Below, one piece after another: positions 14,622 to 22,128 of a stretch of DNA of 52,121 bases (the stretch's first letter is position 1; every line of letters starts with the position of its first letter). Where the stretch lies: the IMG/VR virus record IMGVR_UViG_3300005618_000022, positions 1 through 52,121 of that record, one strand, 5' to 3'. Both the position numbers and the translations under genes were made by a program. The notes beneath the pieces were generated by a model. That model was not told the origin of the DNA and did no database searches. It saw only the letters and a list, made by a program, of their open reading frames with translations. This DNA comes from a virus.

Positions 14622-15740
14622 ATGCGCGGTCATGTTGACGTTGTTCTCGATGCGGCGTACGGCTCTTCTGGCAAGGGCAAGCTGTCTACCTGGCTCGCCG
14701 ATCATAAGGGCTACGCTGGTGTTTCGTCAGCCAACTTCCCGAACGCCGGCCATACGGCGCTCCGTAACGGTTTCAAGTTCGTAGCCAAGGCCATTCCCAC
14801 GGCGGCGATGCTGTGGCGCGACTGCGAAGCCTGGGATTGCGCGTTCTTCCTCACTCCTGGTTCAGGCTTCACCTGGTCACAGCTCACGAAGGAATGGAAG
14901 GAGTGCGGCAAGCCTCCCATCTACATCCACGAAAGAGCGTGTGTCCTCACCGACGAGCATGCGGCGCGTGAGAGGGAAGGGGCCGAAAGCACAGCGCACA
15001 TCGCCAGCACCATGCAGGGCACGGCTGCAGCGATGACCGACAAGATCCTCCGCAAGCAGAACGCTCCTGTTGCTGCCCAGTACAGCGATGCGTTTCTCGC
15101 TCTGGAGGGCGTTCATATCCTGCAAGCCCAGAAGTTCCGTGACGCCATCCACGACATTCTCAGCTACGACGACATCTTGCACGAGGGATCACAAGGATAT
15201 GCGCTCTCTATCGACCACGGCTCGCACTATCCTCAGTGTACTAGCCGCAATTGCACTACCGCTGCCGCTCTGGATTATCTTGGCGTGGCACCTCAGAGAC
15301 TCGGCGACGTCTGGCTCAATATCAGGAGCTATCCAATCCGTGTCGGAAACATCGCCCAGGGTAGCTCTGGCGACTTCTATCCCGACAGCCAGGAAATCAC
15401 ATGGGCAGAAGTGGCGGCAAGAGCTGGAATGCCCTACGATGAGACCATCAAACTCGCCGAGCGTGAACGAACTACCGTCACCAAGCGGATACGTCGAGTA
15501 GCAACGTTCTCGTGGCAGAACCTCGAGGACGCTGTGCGCACGAACGGCGCGACCAAGCTGTGCCTCAACTTCGCCCAGTACATCGATTGGAGCGACAACG
15601 GTAAGCGAGACTTCGACAAGCTGACGCGCAACACGCGCGAATTCGTAGACGAGATCGAGACGAGGACTGGGCTGCCCGTGGCGCTCATCGGCACAGGCGC
15701 AGATCATGAAGACATGGTCGTCAGAGAGGAGTACGTGTGA
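14622..15740 (+). CDS. purZ: PurZ, N6-succino-2-amino-2'-deoxyadenylate synthase
   Basis: This 372-residue member of the adenylosuccinate synthetase family aligns with PurA along its length: the nucleotide loop YGSSGKGK (13-20), NAGHT with catalytic His44, LHEGSQGYALSIDHG, and a C-terminal GTGADHEDMV. Two changes mark it as PurZ. The catalytic Asp of PurA (WGDEGKGK) is Ser15, the hallmark of PurZ. The guanine-recognising TKLD motif reads NFAQ, so use of GTP is unlikely and ATP or dATP likelier. PurZ joins dGMP to aspartate, and host PurB then releases dZMP. The start at 14622 has GGAGG 7 bases before; a TTG two codons up is not preferred. Confidence 0.93.
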   Translation: MRGHVDVVLDAAYGSSGKGKLSTWLADHKGYAGVSSANFPNAGHTALRNGFKFVAKAIPTAAMLWRDCEAWDCAFFLTPGSGFTWSQLTKEWKECGKPPIYIHERACVLTDEHAAREREGAESTAHIASTMQGTAAAMTDKILRKQNAPVAAQYSDAFLALEGVHILQAQKFRDAIHDILSYDDILHEGSQGYALSIDHGSHYPQCTSRNCTTAAALDYLGVAPQRLGDVWLNIRSYPIRVGNIAQGSSGDFYPDSQEITWAEVAARAGMPYDETIKLAERERTTVTKRIRRVATFSWQNLEDAVRTNGATKLCLNFAQYIDWSDNGKRDFDKLTRNTREFVDEIETRTGLPVALIGTGADHEDMVVREEYV

Positions 15741-15907
15741 TGTGGTTTACGACCGGTACGATGTGCGAAGACTGCGGCGGACCTGGCAAGCAGCGCTACG
15801 TACAAGACCCTGTGTTGTGCGAACGGTGCCACAGGGAGAGACTGTTGGCCAAGCTCGCAGGCAACGAGAAGCGACAGGAGGAAGCCAATGGGCAAGCTAA
15901 TCGGTAA
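15740..15907 (+). CDS. Small zinc-ribbon protein
   Basis: The 55-residue product starts in a TGATG overlap with purZ. Two pairs, CEDCGGPG and CERCH, are spaced for a zinc ribbon, followed by a charged helix (RERLLAKLAGNEKRQEEA). Confidence 0.6.
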   Translation: MWFTTGTMCEDCGGPGKQRYVQDPVLCERCHRERLLAKLAGNEKRQEEANGQANR

Positions 15908-16007
15908 CATAATCACGGGCATCTTTTTGGCGTGGCTGCTCTTCACGGGCGGACTGCTCGGGCTGTGGATCACAAAGACGCTCTTTCAGGCGGTGACAGG
16001 ATGGTAG
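15888..16007 (+). CDS. Tiny one-helix membrane protein (39 aa)
   Basis: AGGAGGAAGCC precedes ATG 15888, a strong ribosome site placed within the end of the zinc-ribbon gene. Residues 7-30 form a membrane helix (NIITGIFLAWLLFTGG then LLGLWI). Confidence 0.65.
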   Translation: MGKLIGNIITGIFLAWLLFTGGLLGLWITKTLFQAVTGW

Positions 16008-16129
16008 CCATGGGACCTGGCGACGGGGATTACGGCGGCGACGGCTTCGACGACGACTTCTACGACGATGACGACACCGACGACTACGATGACGAGTGGG
16101 GCGACGAGCCCGACTACGACGAGGATTAG
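16001..16129 (+). CDS. Extremely acidic Asp/Tyr/Gly peptide
   Basis: A 42-residue product (or 39 from ATG 16010) in which about half the residues are Asp or Glu, with Tyr and Gly between them, for example DDDFYDDDDTDDYDDEW. It carries almost no positive charge. Such composition recalls the acidic DNA-mimic proteins phages use against DNA-binding host proteins, but at this length it could also be a linker-like or metal-binding peptide. The ATG overlaps the previous stop. Confidence 0.5.
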   Translation: MVAMGPGDGDYGGDGFDDDFYDDDDTDDYDDEWGDEPDYDED

Positions 16130-16132
16130 AGT

Positions 16133-16354
16133 ATGTACGCCATCCGATACAAAGACATTGCAGAGCTCGACGGCACCGACGACATGAACTACTGGCTCGG
16201 TGCCAAAGACCTCGAGAGAGCAGAAAAGCTAGAAGACGTGGTGGTTGACTCGCCTCGTTTCGACAGGCTGAGATTCCGCCAGAAGTCGATCGCGCACCAG
16301 TTGCGTAAGATCATCGGTAAGGATTACTGCGTTGTAGTGAGGATCAGCGAATGA
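16133..16354 (+). CDS. Small protein, unknown function
   Basis: A 73-residue protein just before the HD hydrolase, overlapping its ATG. It contains MNYWLGAKDLERAEKLEDVV and a basic helix (RLRFRQKSIAHQLRKIIG). No family recognised. Confidence 0.6.
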   Translation: MYAIRYKDIAELDGTDDMNYWLGAKDLERAEKLEDVVVDSPRFDRLRFRQKSIAHQLRKIIGKDYCVVVRISE

Positions 16355-16938
16355 ACTTCGAAACCGCTGGCACCGTGAAAGGTGTCTCCAAGATTCCGAC
16401 TTTTTCTGGCCGGAACGTCGATCCTCTGAACCTCTGGCCTGAGGACATCGACATCTCCGATATCGCGCATGCGCTCTCTCGCATTGCTCGCTTCACCGGT
16501 CACACGGACGGCGAGTTTGCGTTCTCAGTCGCACAACACAGCTGCATCGTCTCGGATCAGCTTCCCGACGAGCTCAAGCTGTGGGGCCTGCTGCATGATG
16601 CTTCCGAGGCGTACCTAAACGACGTGTCCCGACCGCTCAAGTATTCGCCTGCGTTCAAGGGCTACCACGCGATCGAAAAGCAGGCGATGGCCGCCATCGT
16701 CGCTAAGTTCAAGCTCAGCCCAGACAACGAGCCAGAGGCAGTGAAACAGGCCGACGTGGTGTCGCTGTCCACCGAGTTCCGCGACCTCATGACCAAGTTC
16801 ACGCAAACCGAATACTGGGAACAAGTCAAGCCGCGTATGCCCAAACCGCTGCCTTTTACCATCGTGCCCTGGGCCCCCCAGCAGGCAGAGTTCGAGTTCC
16901 TCTCGCGTTACGCGCGCATTAACAAGGTGTCGCGGTGA
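16351..16938 (+). CDS. datZ: HD-domain dNTP phosphohydrolase, DatZ-like
   Basis: Length is 195 residues. The HD-fold metal site is visible: SVAQHS gives His63, LLHDASEAYLNDV gives His82-Asp83, and QADVV gives Asp135. The N-terminus (FSGRNVDPLNLWPEDIDI) is typical for a phage HD hydrolase group that includes DatZ, a dATP triphosphohydrolase which strips dATP from the pool so that Z is used in DNA. Similar HD proteins occur in phages without purZ, so the DatZ call rests on the shared operon with purZ and the MazZ-like gene. Confidence 0.8.
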   Translation: MNFETAGTVKGVSKIPTFSGRNVDPLNLWPEDIDISDIAHALSRIARFTGHTDGEFAFSVAQHSCIVSDQLPDELKLWGLLHDASEAYLNDVSRPLKYSPAFKGYHAIEKQAMAAIVAKFKLSPDNEPEAVKQADVVSLSTEFRDLMTKFTQTEYWEQVKPRMPKPLPFTIVPWAPQQAEFEFLSRYARINKVSR

Positions 16939-17222
16939 GCAAGCTGTTCGTGGATGACGAGCTGCAGGCTCTAGCTCTCGAGGTTGCAAAGGCAGACCGC
17001 AAGGCAGAGCTTCTCTGCGAGCAACGCAACGCTCTGCTAACGCAAGCCGAGGAGCTAAAGCCCATGCTGCAAGACGCACGCAACGACAGGCAAGAAGCTA
17101 ACAGCAAGCTGTGGAACGCTGTCCACAACAAGATCGATGCGCTGGCTGGTGATCCGTTGGTGGACGCTCTGCTGCGTGCGCGTAAAGACACCAACCGAGT
17201 TTACGACGAGGACGACCTATGA
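16935..17222 (+). CDS. Coiled-coil protein, unknown function
   Basis: A 95-residue protein from GTG 16935 (GTGA overlap). Residues 10-60 are an unbroken charged helix with heptad spacing (LALEVAKADRKAELLCEQRN ...). It precedes a second helical gene. Role unknown. Confidence 0.65.
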   Translation: MSKLFVDDELQALALEVAKADRKAELLCEQRNALLTQAEELKPMLQDARNDRQEANSKLWNAVHNKIDALAGDPLVDALLRARKDTNRVYDEDDL

Positions 17223-17554
17223 GTATACCCACCAATCTTTTCGCCGGCCCGACTGTCGAGGAGCTCACAGCACGAGAGCAAGAGCTACAGCGAGAGCTAT
17301 CGAAAGTGCAGACCCAGCTCGCCATCGCCAAGCAGCACGAAGTAGAGGCTCAGCGCCAAGAAGCAGCGAACGATATGGCCGTGCGGTTCACTGCGGCTGT
17401 GGCTGACGGTCGTATTATGGGCTACAATTCCAACTCGTACGCCGATCGAGGCAGCTACATGAACCGAGTCGAGTATCGCGAGAAGGAATGCCTCGAGGTC
17501 TATGGTAACGACGGGAGCGAGTGGCGTCTCGAGCGACAAAATGAGCACCTCTAA
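17219..17554 (+). CDS. Coiled-coil protein, unknown function
   Basis: This 111-residue protein has a long N-terminal helix (VEELTAREQELQRELSKVQ) then an aromatic C-terminal half (YNSNSYADRGSYMNRVEYREKECLEVYG). The 3' end overlaps the methyltransferase start by 14 bases. Confidence 0.65.
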   Translation: MSIPTNLFAGPTVEELTAREQELQRELSKVQTQLAIAKQHEVEAQRQEAANDMAVRFTAAVADGRIMGYNSNSYADRGSYMNRVEYREKECLEVYGNDGSEWRLERQNEHL

Positions 17555-18089
17555 GCTTCCTCGCGTGCTCGTCGCTGACCCGCCTTGGATGATCGGGCAG
17601 GCGTTCAAAACGACAGCGGCGAAGAAGCATTACGACCTTATGAAAGACGAGGATATCCTCAACTTTCAGTTGCCCATCATGGCAGACGATTCGCTGCTCT
17701 TCCTGTGGCGTCTCGCCTCGCGTCCTCAGATCGCCTTCGACGTCATGAAGAAGTGGGGATACACGTACAAGACGGAGCTCGTGTGGGTCAAGACCACGAA
17801 AGAGTTCGAGCCCGTCGAGCGTGAAGGAGAACTTCCTGAAGCTCTCCTTGCTTTTGGCAACGGTCATTATGTGCGCGCAGCTCACGAGGTCTGCATGATT
17901 GGTCGACGAGGCCGTGGCCATGTCGACTCTCACAGCACGCGTTCTGTCATCATTGCACCACGCGGCCGTCACTCGGCCAAACCCGACGAGTTCTATAACG
18001 CCGTAGAGGCGATGTGCAAAGGCCCCTACGTCGAACTGTTTGCAAGAACCCAGCGCACAGGCTGGCAACAATACGGAGATGAGATATGA
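17541..18089 (+). CDS. MT-A70 family N6-adenine DNA methyltransferase
   Basis: The protein is 182 residues long. It begins with VLVADPPWMIG, the DPPW catalytic motif of MT-A70 methyltransferases, and continues with SLLFLWRLASRPQ, ELVWVKTTK, HEVCMIGRRG and a C-terminal YVELFARTQRTGW that holds the SAM-binding side. The order of motifs fits beta-class single-domain phage enzymes. It would transfer a methyl group to the N6 amine. Because this phage likely carries 2-aminoadenine, the base it methylates is an open question. The start at 17541 begins at the domain edge. Confidence 0.85.
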   Translation: MSTSKLPRVLVADPPWMIGQAFKTTAAKKHYDLMKDEDILNFQLPIMADDSLLFLWRLASRPQIAFDVMKKWGYTYKTELVWVKTTKEFEPVEREGELPEALLAFGNGHYVRAAHEVCMIGRRGRGHVDSHSTRSVIIAPRGRHSAKPDEFYNAVEAMCKGPYVELFARTQRTGWQQYGDEI

Positions 18090-18358
18090 AAATTTTCGCA
18101 ACCGAACAAGAGCAAGCTGCGACCTGGGAGAACAAGGATTCGAGTCACGAGGACATTGCTTTGTGCATGTCCTATTGGCCCGAGGAGCGACTCACCAGCT
18201 ACCTTAGCAGTCTAGGTACAGAAGGCGTTCTGGCTGAGATCATGGGTGCAGGCTCGGTGAACTGGGCTAACGTTGCTCGCGACGTTGTGCTTGCTACGCG
18301 CATCCGAGTCGCGCGCCAGCTTGCGGAAGGACGCTACGAGAACCCCAGTTTCGAGTAA
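18086..18358 (+). CDS. Small helical protein, unknown function
   Basis: A 90-residue product with an ATGA overlap to the methyltransferase. It is acidic in its first half and helical in its second (NWANVARDVVLATRIRVARQL). Right after the stop lies a small GCTGG/CCAGC hairpin (18359-18371). No family recognised. Confidence 0.6.
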   Translation: MKIFATEQEQAATWENKDSSHEDIALCMSYWPEERLTSYLSSLGTEGVLAEIMGAGSVNWANVARDVVLATRIRVARQLAEGRYENPSFE

Positions 18359-18455
18359 GCTGGACACCAGCGCTCCGACTGGTTAAATTTTCTAATCCTT
18401 TGCTGAGAGAGCTCTCTGTGTTTAGATGGGCACTAAGAGGCGACCACGCTCAGCA

Positions 18456-18515
18456 CCACCGAGGGAAAGCGAGTCCAAAGGGCTGTGACACGGCCAGCCA
18501 CGCCTCCCTCGGTGG
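18456..18515 (+). ncRNA. Structured RNA element with 11-bp outer stem
   Basis: CCACCGAGGGA (18456-18466) pairs perfectly with TCCCTCGGTGG (18505-18515). Inside, GGCTG (18481-18485) pairs with CAGCC (18495-18499), giving a nested two-stem fold of 60 nt. It occupies a 178-bp gap in an otherwise gapless operon, 22 bases ahead of the next ATG, with no T run for termination. The same gap holds the palindrome AGAGAGCTCTCT. It could be a leader regulator, an RNase processing site or a small RNA. Confidence 0.6.
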
Positions 18516-18536
18516 CCCACATCCCAAGGAGGCAGG

Positions 18537-18707
18537 ATGACGATCGATGACGTCAAGAAATACCTGCAGATCGAGATCGGCTACCTGAAGGACGCCGAAA
18601 CTCGGATGGCCGGTCTCGGCCAATGGTACGGAGCAGCGCGCGAGAAGCACGAGCGAGAAGCTGTGCAGCGCGTGCTGAATTACGTAGAGAAAGCGAGCGC
18701 CACATGA
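18537..18707 (+). CDS. Small helical protein, unknown function
   Basis: The 56-residue product starts at 18537, a few bases after AAGGAGGCAGG, a near-perfect ribosome site. It is predicted as two charged helices (VKKYLQIEIGYLKDAETRM and EREAVQRVLNYVEKA). It overlaps the next ATG (ATGA). Confidence 0.65.
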   Translation: MTIDDVKKYLQIEIGYLKDAETRMAGLGQWYGAAREKHEREAVQRVLNYVEKASAT

Positions 18708-18949
18708 AGGATGCAATCGGAAACGATATCAAGCTTGGCAGCACGATCGTGCACGCCTGCTCTAGCTACGGCCACAGGGTCAGCATGCAGACAGGTGTCG
18801 TGACCAAACTTCGACACGTCGAGCAACAGAGCCGTCGCCGCGGGAACTTCACGCGTGACACGATTTGGTACGATGGCCCCAGGGGCCTCTGCTTTGCGAG
18901 GGATTCCAAGCGAGTCGTCGTTGTGACTTCTCCTGTCGCCAATGCCTAG
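18704..18949 (+). CDS. Small SH3-like barrel candidate, unknown function
   Basis: An 81-residue protein that shares the beginning M-K-D-x-x-G-x-x-I-x-x-G-S with the proteins at 4176 and 29864. The TGVVTKLRH and RRRGNFTRDTIWYDGPRG segments suggest short beta strands and a basic surface. It lies just before the primase and overlaps its start by 8 bases. Confidence 0.65.
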   Translation: MKDAIGNDIKLGSTIVHACSSYGHRVSMQTGVVTKLRHVEQQSRRRGNFTRDTIWYDGPRGLCFARDSKRVVVVTSPVANA

Positions 18950-21167
18950 CAACGTCGTCGAGTTCCAGCAGCTACCGGAACTCTCACCCATGGGCCAGCG
19001 GGCGCTAGAGTACGCGCAAGCTGGCCTATTCGTGTTTCCGGTGTGGGGCCTGCTCGATGACCTTGGTTGCGCCTGTCCCGAGCATGGGAACTGTGGCTCG
19101 CCAGGCAAGCACCCAATGGTCAAGTCTGGTCTCAACGTAGCGACCACGGCGGACGACCAAATCCGCAAGTGGTGGCGCAAGTGGCCTAAGGCTAACATCG
19201 GCATCAACGCCGACAAGTCTGGTCTCCTGATCTTGGACATCGACCCGCGCAACGGTGGCAACGAGTCGCTCGACAAGCTGGAGAAAGAGTATGGCGATCT
19301 GCCGCCCACGTACGAGGTTCGCACTGGTGGAGATGGACGACACTTCTACTTCAAACACGAGCCAGCCGTCAAAAGCAAGCCTATTGCTGCTGGAATCGAC
19401 ATTAAAAGTAAGGGAGGATATGTTGTCGCTCCTCCTTCTCTCCATCATAGTGGCCGCACTTATGAAGCCACTTTGGCTGGCAATCCTCGAGGCTTCATTC
19501 TTGATGCTCCTGACTGGGTTGTCGATCTGTGTACACGAGAGCCTGAAAAGAAAGCTCACTCGCCAAAGCCTGTTGCAAAAGGTCGAGAACCGAAGCAAAT
19601 ACCTGTCGAGTCCGGACTCTACGGTGCAGCTCTCAAGCATGCTGGCTGGCTCGGTGAGTACGTTGGACAGGGACGCTGTGCTTGTCACTGCCCGTTCATT
19701 TCCCAGCACACTTCAGGCGTTGACCTCGATGGATCCTGCGTCGTCTTCGCACCAGAAAATGGCGGCGTTAATGGATACATTCACTGCTCGCACTCCCATT
19801 GCGCCAACAGAACCCAGCCCGAGTTCTGGGCCGCAATTCCCGCCGTATCGCGTGACGCTGCGAAAAGCCAGCTTCAGGTAAATCCACTCTACGAACCTGC
19901 TGCTACCGCTGACGTCGAGTGGTGCAAATCGTGGCGCTCCTCGCTTCTGTTCGATAACAAGGGCAGATTAAAGCGCGTGCTGGGCAACGCGTCCCTCATC
20001 CTCAAGAACCATCCCGAGTTTGCTGGTTGTCTCGGTTTCGACGAATTCAAAGAGAGCTACGTGTGGCTCAAGAAACCGCCGTCCATCGTCGGGCTTGATG
20101 ACGTGAAGCTCGGCCCAGTGAAGGACGAGCACTTCCTGCAGATCGGCTATTACCTGTCTGCGCGCTACGATATGCAAGAGTTCTCGTCAGACAACATCTT
20201 CCAAATCATGCGTGGCGCTGCGATCCCGTTTCATCCCGTGCGAGATTACCTGAACTCGCTCGTGTGGGACAAAAAGCCTCGTCTCATTAAGTGGTTGTCC
20301 ACGTACCTGGGAACGCCTGACGACAAGTACACGCGTCTCGTTGGGCCCATGTGGTTCGTTTCTGGTGTGGCTCGCATCGCAGAGCCAGGATGCAAGGCTG
20401 ACCATGTCCTCATTCTCGAAGGAAAGCAAGGAACGCAGAAGTCTACAGCTCTCCGTATTGTCTTTCAGCCTTGGTTTGCTGACACCCCTATTAACCTCGA
20501 TAGTAAAGACGCCTACACTGCTCTGCGAGGAATCTGGGGATACGAGCTGCAAGAGCTACAGTCACTTTCTAAAGCCGATACGGATAAGGCGAAAGCATTT
20601 TTTTCCTCTCCTGTTGACATATACCGCAAACCTTACGACAGAACCACCGTCGAGATCAAACGACAGTGCATCTTCTGTGGAACGGTAAATTACGATGTCT
20701 ATCTCAAAGACGGCTCGGGCAATAGGCGTTATCTCCCTGTGGCAACAGGGAAGATTAACATTCCCGCACTCGAACGAGATAGAGACCAGCTTTGGGCTGA
20801 GGCCGTCGAGATGTACAACAAGGGTTTCAAGTGGTACCCTGAAACAGACGAGGAACACGAGCTCTGCCACGACGAGCAAGAGAAGCGACTGCAACTCGAC
20901 GAAGACCCGTGGACCGAGACCGTGCGACAAGCAACGGAGAACCTCACGCATTGCACGGTGGCTCAGCTTCTGGCTGACCCCATCCATTTCCCGCACTGTA
21001 AGCGTGACCTCAAAGACGCCATCCGCGTTGCGCGCATCTTGCGTGAGCTCGGCTGGGAGAAGTACAACACTGCCAATGGTAAAGCCTGGCGCCTGATCAA
21101 CCGCAACGAGAACGAGAGGAAAACGCCAAATGAACTGGACAACAATGCTAGTCTGCTTACTCGGTGA
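18942..21167 (+). CDS. Prim-Pol and VirE-type primase-helicase
   Basis: A 741-residue two-domain protein. The N-terminal primase-polymerase (AEP) domain shows ALEYAQAGLFVFPV, GKHPMVKSGL, the LDIDPRNGG catalytic DxD (Asp99, Asp101), the GGDGRHFYF His motif and GGYVVAPPSLHHSG. The C-terminal VirE-like SF3-type helicase domain holds ILEGKQGTQKST (Walker A) and ELQELQSLSKAD, then GNRRYLPV. It should synthesise primers and unwind DNA. In cyanophage S-2L a Prim-Pol copies Z-DNA, so this enzyme may also act as a polymerase here beside PolB. Confidence 0.9.
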   Translation: MPSNVVEFQQLPELSPMGQRALEYAQAGLFVFPVWGLLDDLGCACPEHGNCGSPGKHPMVKSGLNVATTADDQIRKWWRKWPKANIGINADKSGLLILDIDPRNGGNESLDKLEKEYGDLPPTYEVRTGGDGRHFYFKHEPAVKSKPIAAGIDIKSKGGYVVAPPSLHHSGRTYEATLAGNPRGFILDAPDWVVDLCTREPEKKAHSPKPVAKGREPKQIPVESGLYGAALKHAGWLGEYVGQGRCACHCPFISQHTSGVDLDGSCVVFAPENGGVNGYIHCSHSHCANRTQPEFWAAIPAVSRDAAKSQLQVNPLYEPAATADVEWCKSWRSSLLFDNKGRLKRVLGNASLILKNHPEFAGCLGFDEFKESYVWLKKPPSIVGLDDVKLGPVKDEHFLQIGYYLSARYDMQEFSSDNIFQIMRGAAIPFHPVRDYLNSLVWDKKPRLIKWLSTYLGTPDDKYTRLVGPMWFVSGVARIAEPGCKADHVLILEGKQGTQKSTALRIVFQPWFADTPINLDSKDAYTALRGIWGYELQELQSLSKADTDKAKAFFSSPVDIYRKPYDRTTVEIKRQCIFCGTVNYDVYLKDGSGNRRYLPVATGKINIPALERDRDQLWAEAVEMYNKGFKWYPETDEEHELCHDEQEKRLQLDEDPWTETVRQATENLTHCTVAQLLADPIHFPHCKRDLKDAIRVARILRELGWEKYNTANGKAWRLINRNENERKTPNELDNNASLLTR

Positions 21168-21210
21168 GGTCTGCGCGCTCATCGGCTTTATGGATTGGAA
21201 CAGGAAATGA
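21130..21210 (+). CDS. Tiny membrane peptide (26 aa)
   Basis: ATG 21130 lies inside the primase C-terminus in another frame. The product is one short hydrophobic helix (MLVCLLGEVCALIGFM) flanked by Trp and Arg/Lys. Its stop overlaps the next ATG. It is short, so confidence is modest. Confidence 0.4.
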   Translation: MNWTTMLVCLLGEVCALIGFMDWNRK

Positions 21211-21296
21211 TGGAAGAAATCGTCTACTTCGTACTGGTGTTTTCAACTGGTACGACTTTCGGAGCCCTTCTGGTGCTATTGATGGGGCGCCTATGA
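21207..21296 (+). CDS. Tiny membrane peptide (29 aa)
   Basis: The ATG overlaps the previous TGA, and AGGAA lies close upstream. The product is one hydrophobic helix (IVYFVLVFSTGTTFGALLVL) and ends in an ATGA overlap with the SLOG gene. The coupling on both sides supports translation. Confidence 0.5.
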   Translation: MMEEIVYFVLVFSTGTTFGALLVLLMGRL

Positions 21297-21784
21297 GCCA
21301 GCCTCGCATTTGTGTTTTCGGCGGTCGTCAGTTCGGGTTCGAGCTCATTGAGTACGGACCCTCGCACAAACTTGCTGGCCACAAGATCTGGGTACCCAAG
21401 CCGTACGTGATCGAGTGGTTCAACAAACAGCTCACACAGAATTTCCTCGTCGATGTAATGTCCTATCGGGATCCCATCCTCGTCTCTGGCTCTTGCCCCA
21501 CTGGTGCTGACTTCTTGGCTGAAGCCTGGGCCGCACAGCATGGTGTGTCTATCGAGCGACATCCAGCCGACTGGTCGCAGGGCAAGTCCGCTGGCCCCAA
21601 GCGCAACGAGGAGATGGCGAGCTCTGGGCTTGCGTGCGCGCTTCAGTTCACGGGCCAGAGAGGCACGACCGACATGCACAACCGCTGCATCAAGCACGAG
21701 GTCTGTCTCTTCGACTTCACAGATCTCGAGCCCAAAGAGCCTCGACGTGATAACAGCTACAAGCTAGGGCAGGCAGGCTTTTAA
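21293..21784 (+). CDS. SLOG-fold (YspA/DUF2493-like) protein
   Basis: A 163-residue Rossmann-like protein. MSQPRICVFGGRQF, SGSCPTGADFLAEAWAAQHG and RHPADWSQGKSAGPKRNEEMA are the SLOG nucleotide-binding signature found in YspA and YpsA-related proteins. SLOG domains bind nucleotide ligands and appear in NAD- or nucleotide-signalling defence systems, but many phage copies have no known role. In this operon it could bind or cleave nucleotide derivatives made for Z-DNA; that is inference. Confidence 0.8.
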   Translation: MSQPRICVFGGRQFGFELIEYGPSHKLAGHKIWVPKPYVIEWFNKQLTQNFLVDVMSYRDPILVSGSCPTGADFLAEAWAAQHGVSIERHPADWSQGKSAGPKRNEEMASSGLACALQFTGQRGTTDMHNRCIKHEVCLFDFTDLEPKEPRRDNSYKLGQAGF

Positions 21785-22128
21785 TGCGCCTAGTCCTTCC
21801 GTGCGATGACGACATCGGGTTCGGCCTCTCTTACGCTGAGCGACAGGTCATTATCGAAACACGCGTGACGTTTGCCTACCGATACGCAATGAGAGACAAC
21901 GTACGAGCTGCGTTCCTGCTTCAGTGCAAGTGTCGTCTCGAGCGAGATCACACCAAGAGGCTCAGCCGCATTGACGACTCTATTGATGCTTGGCACGAGG
22001 CTGTGTACGACCCAAAAGACCCAAAGACCAACCTTTCTCTACCTGAATGGCTCGGGATGTCTGAAGATCAGTACGCGCTTTTTGCCACAAACCCTGGGCT
22101 CTACACACGAATCTACGAGGCCCCCTAA
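21784..22128 (+). CDS. Unknown protein with acidic and helical segments
   Basis: A 114-residue product starting in a TAATG overlap. It includes a helix with MRDNVRAAFLLQCKCRLERDHTKR and LSLPEWLGMSEDQYALFATNP; the last part resembles the SxxEWLGMSEDQY pattern of some short phage proteins. Function unknown. Confidence 0.6.
   Translation: MRLVLPCDDDIGFGLSYAERQVIIETRVTFAYRYAMRDNVRAAFLLQCKCRLERDHTKRLSRIDDSIDAWHEAVYDPKDPKTNLSLPEWLGMSEDQYALFATNPGLYTRIYEAP

Noticed and set aside
18456-18515. Possible tRNA or transfer-messenger fold
   Set aside because: The fold has two stems only, no T arm or anticodon arm, and no TTC-type loop.
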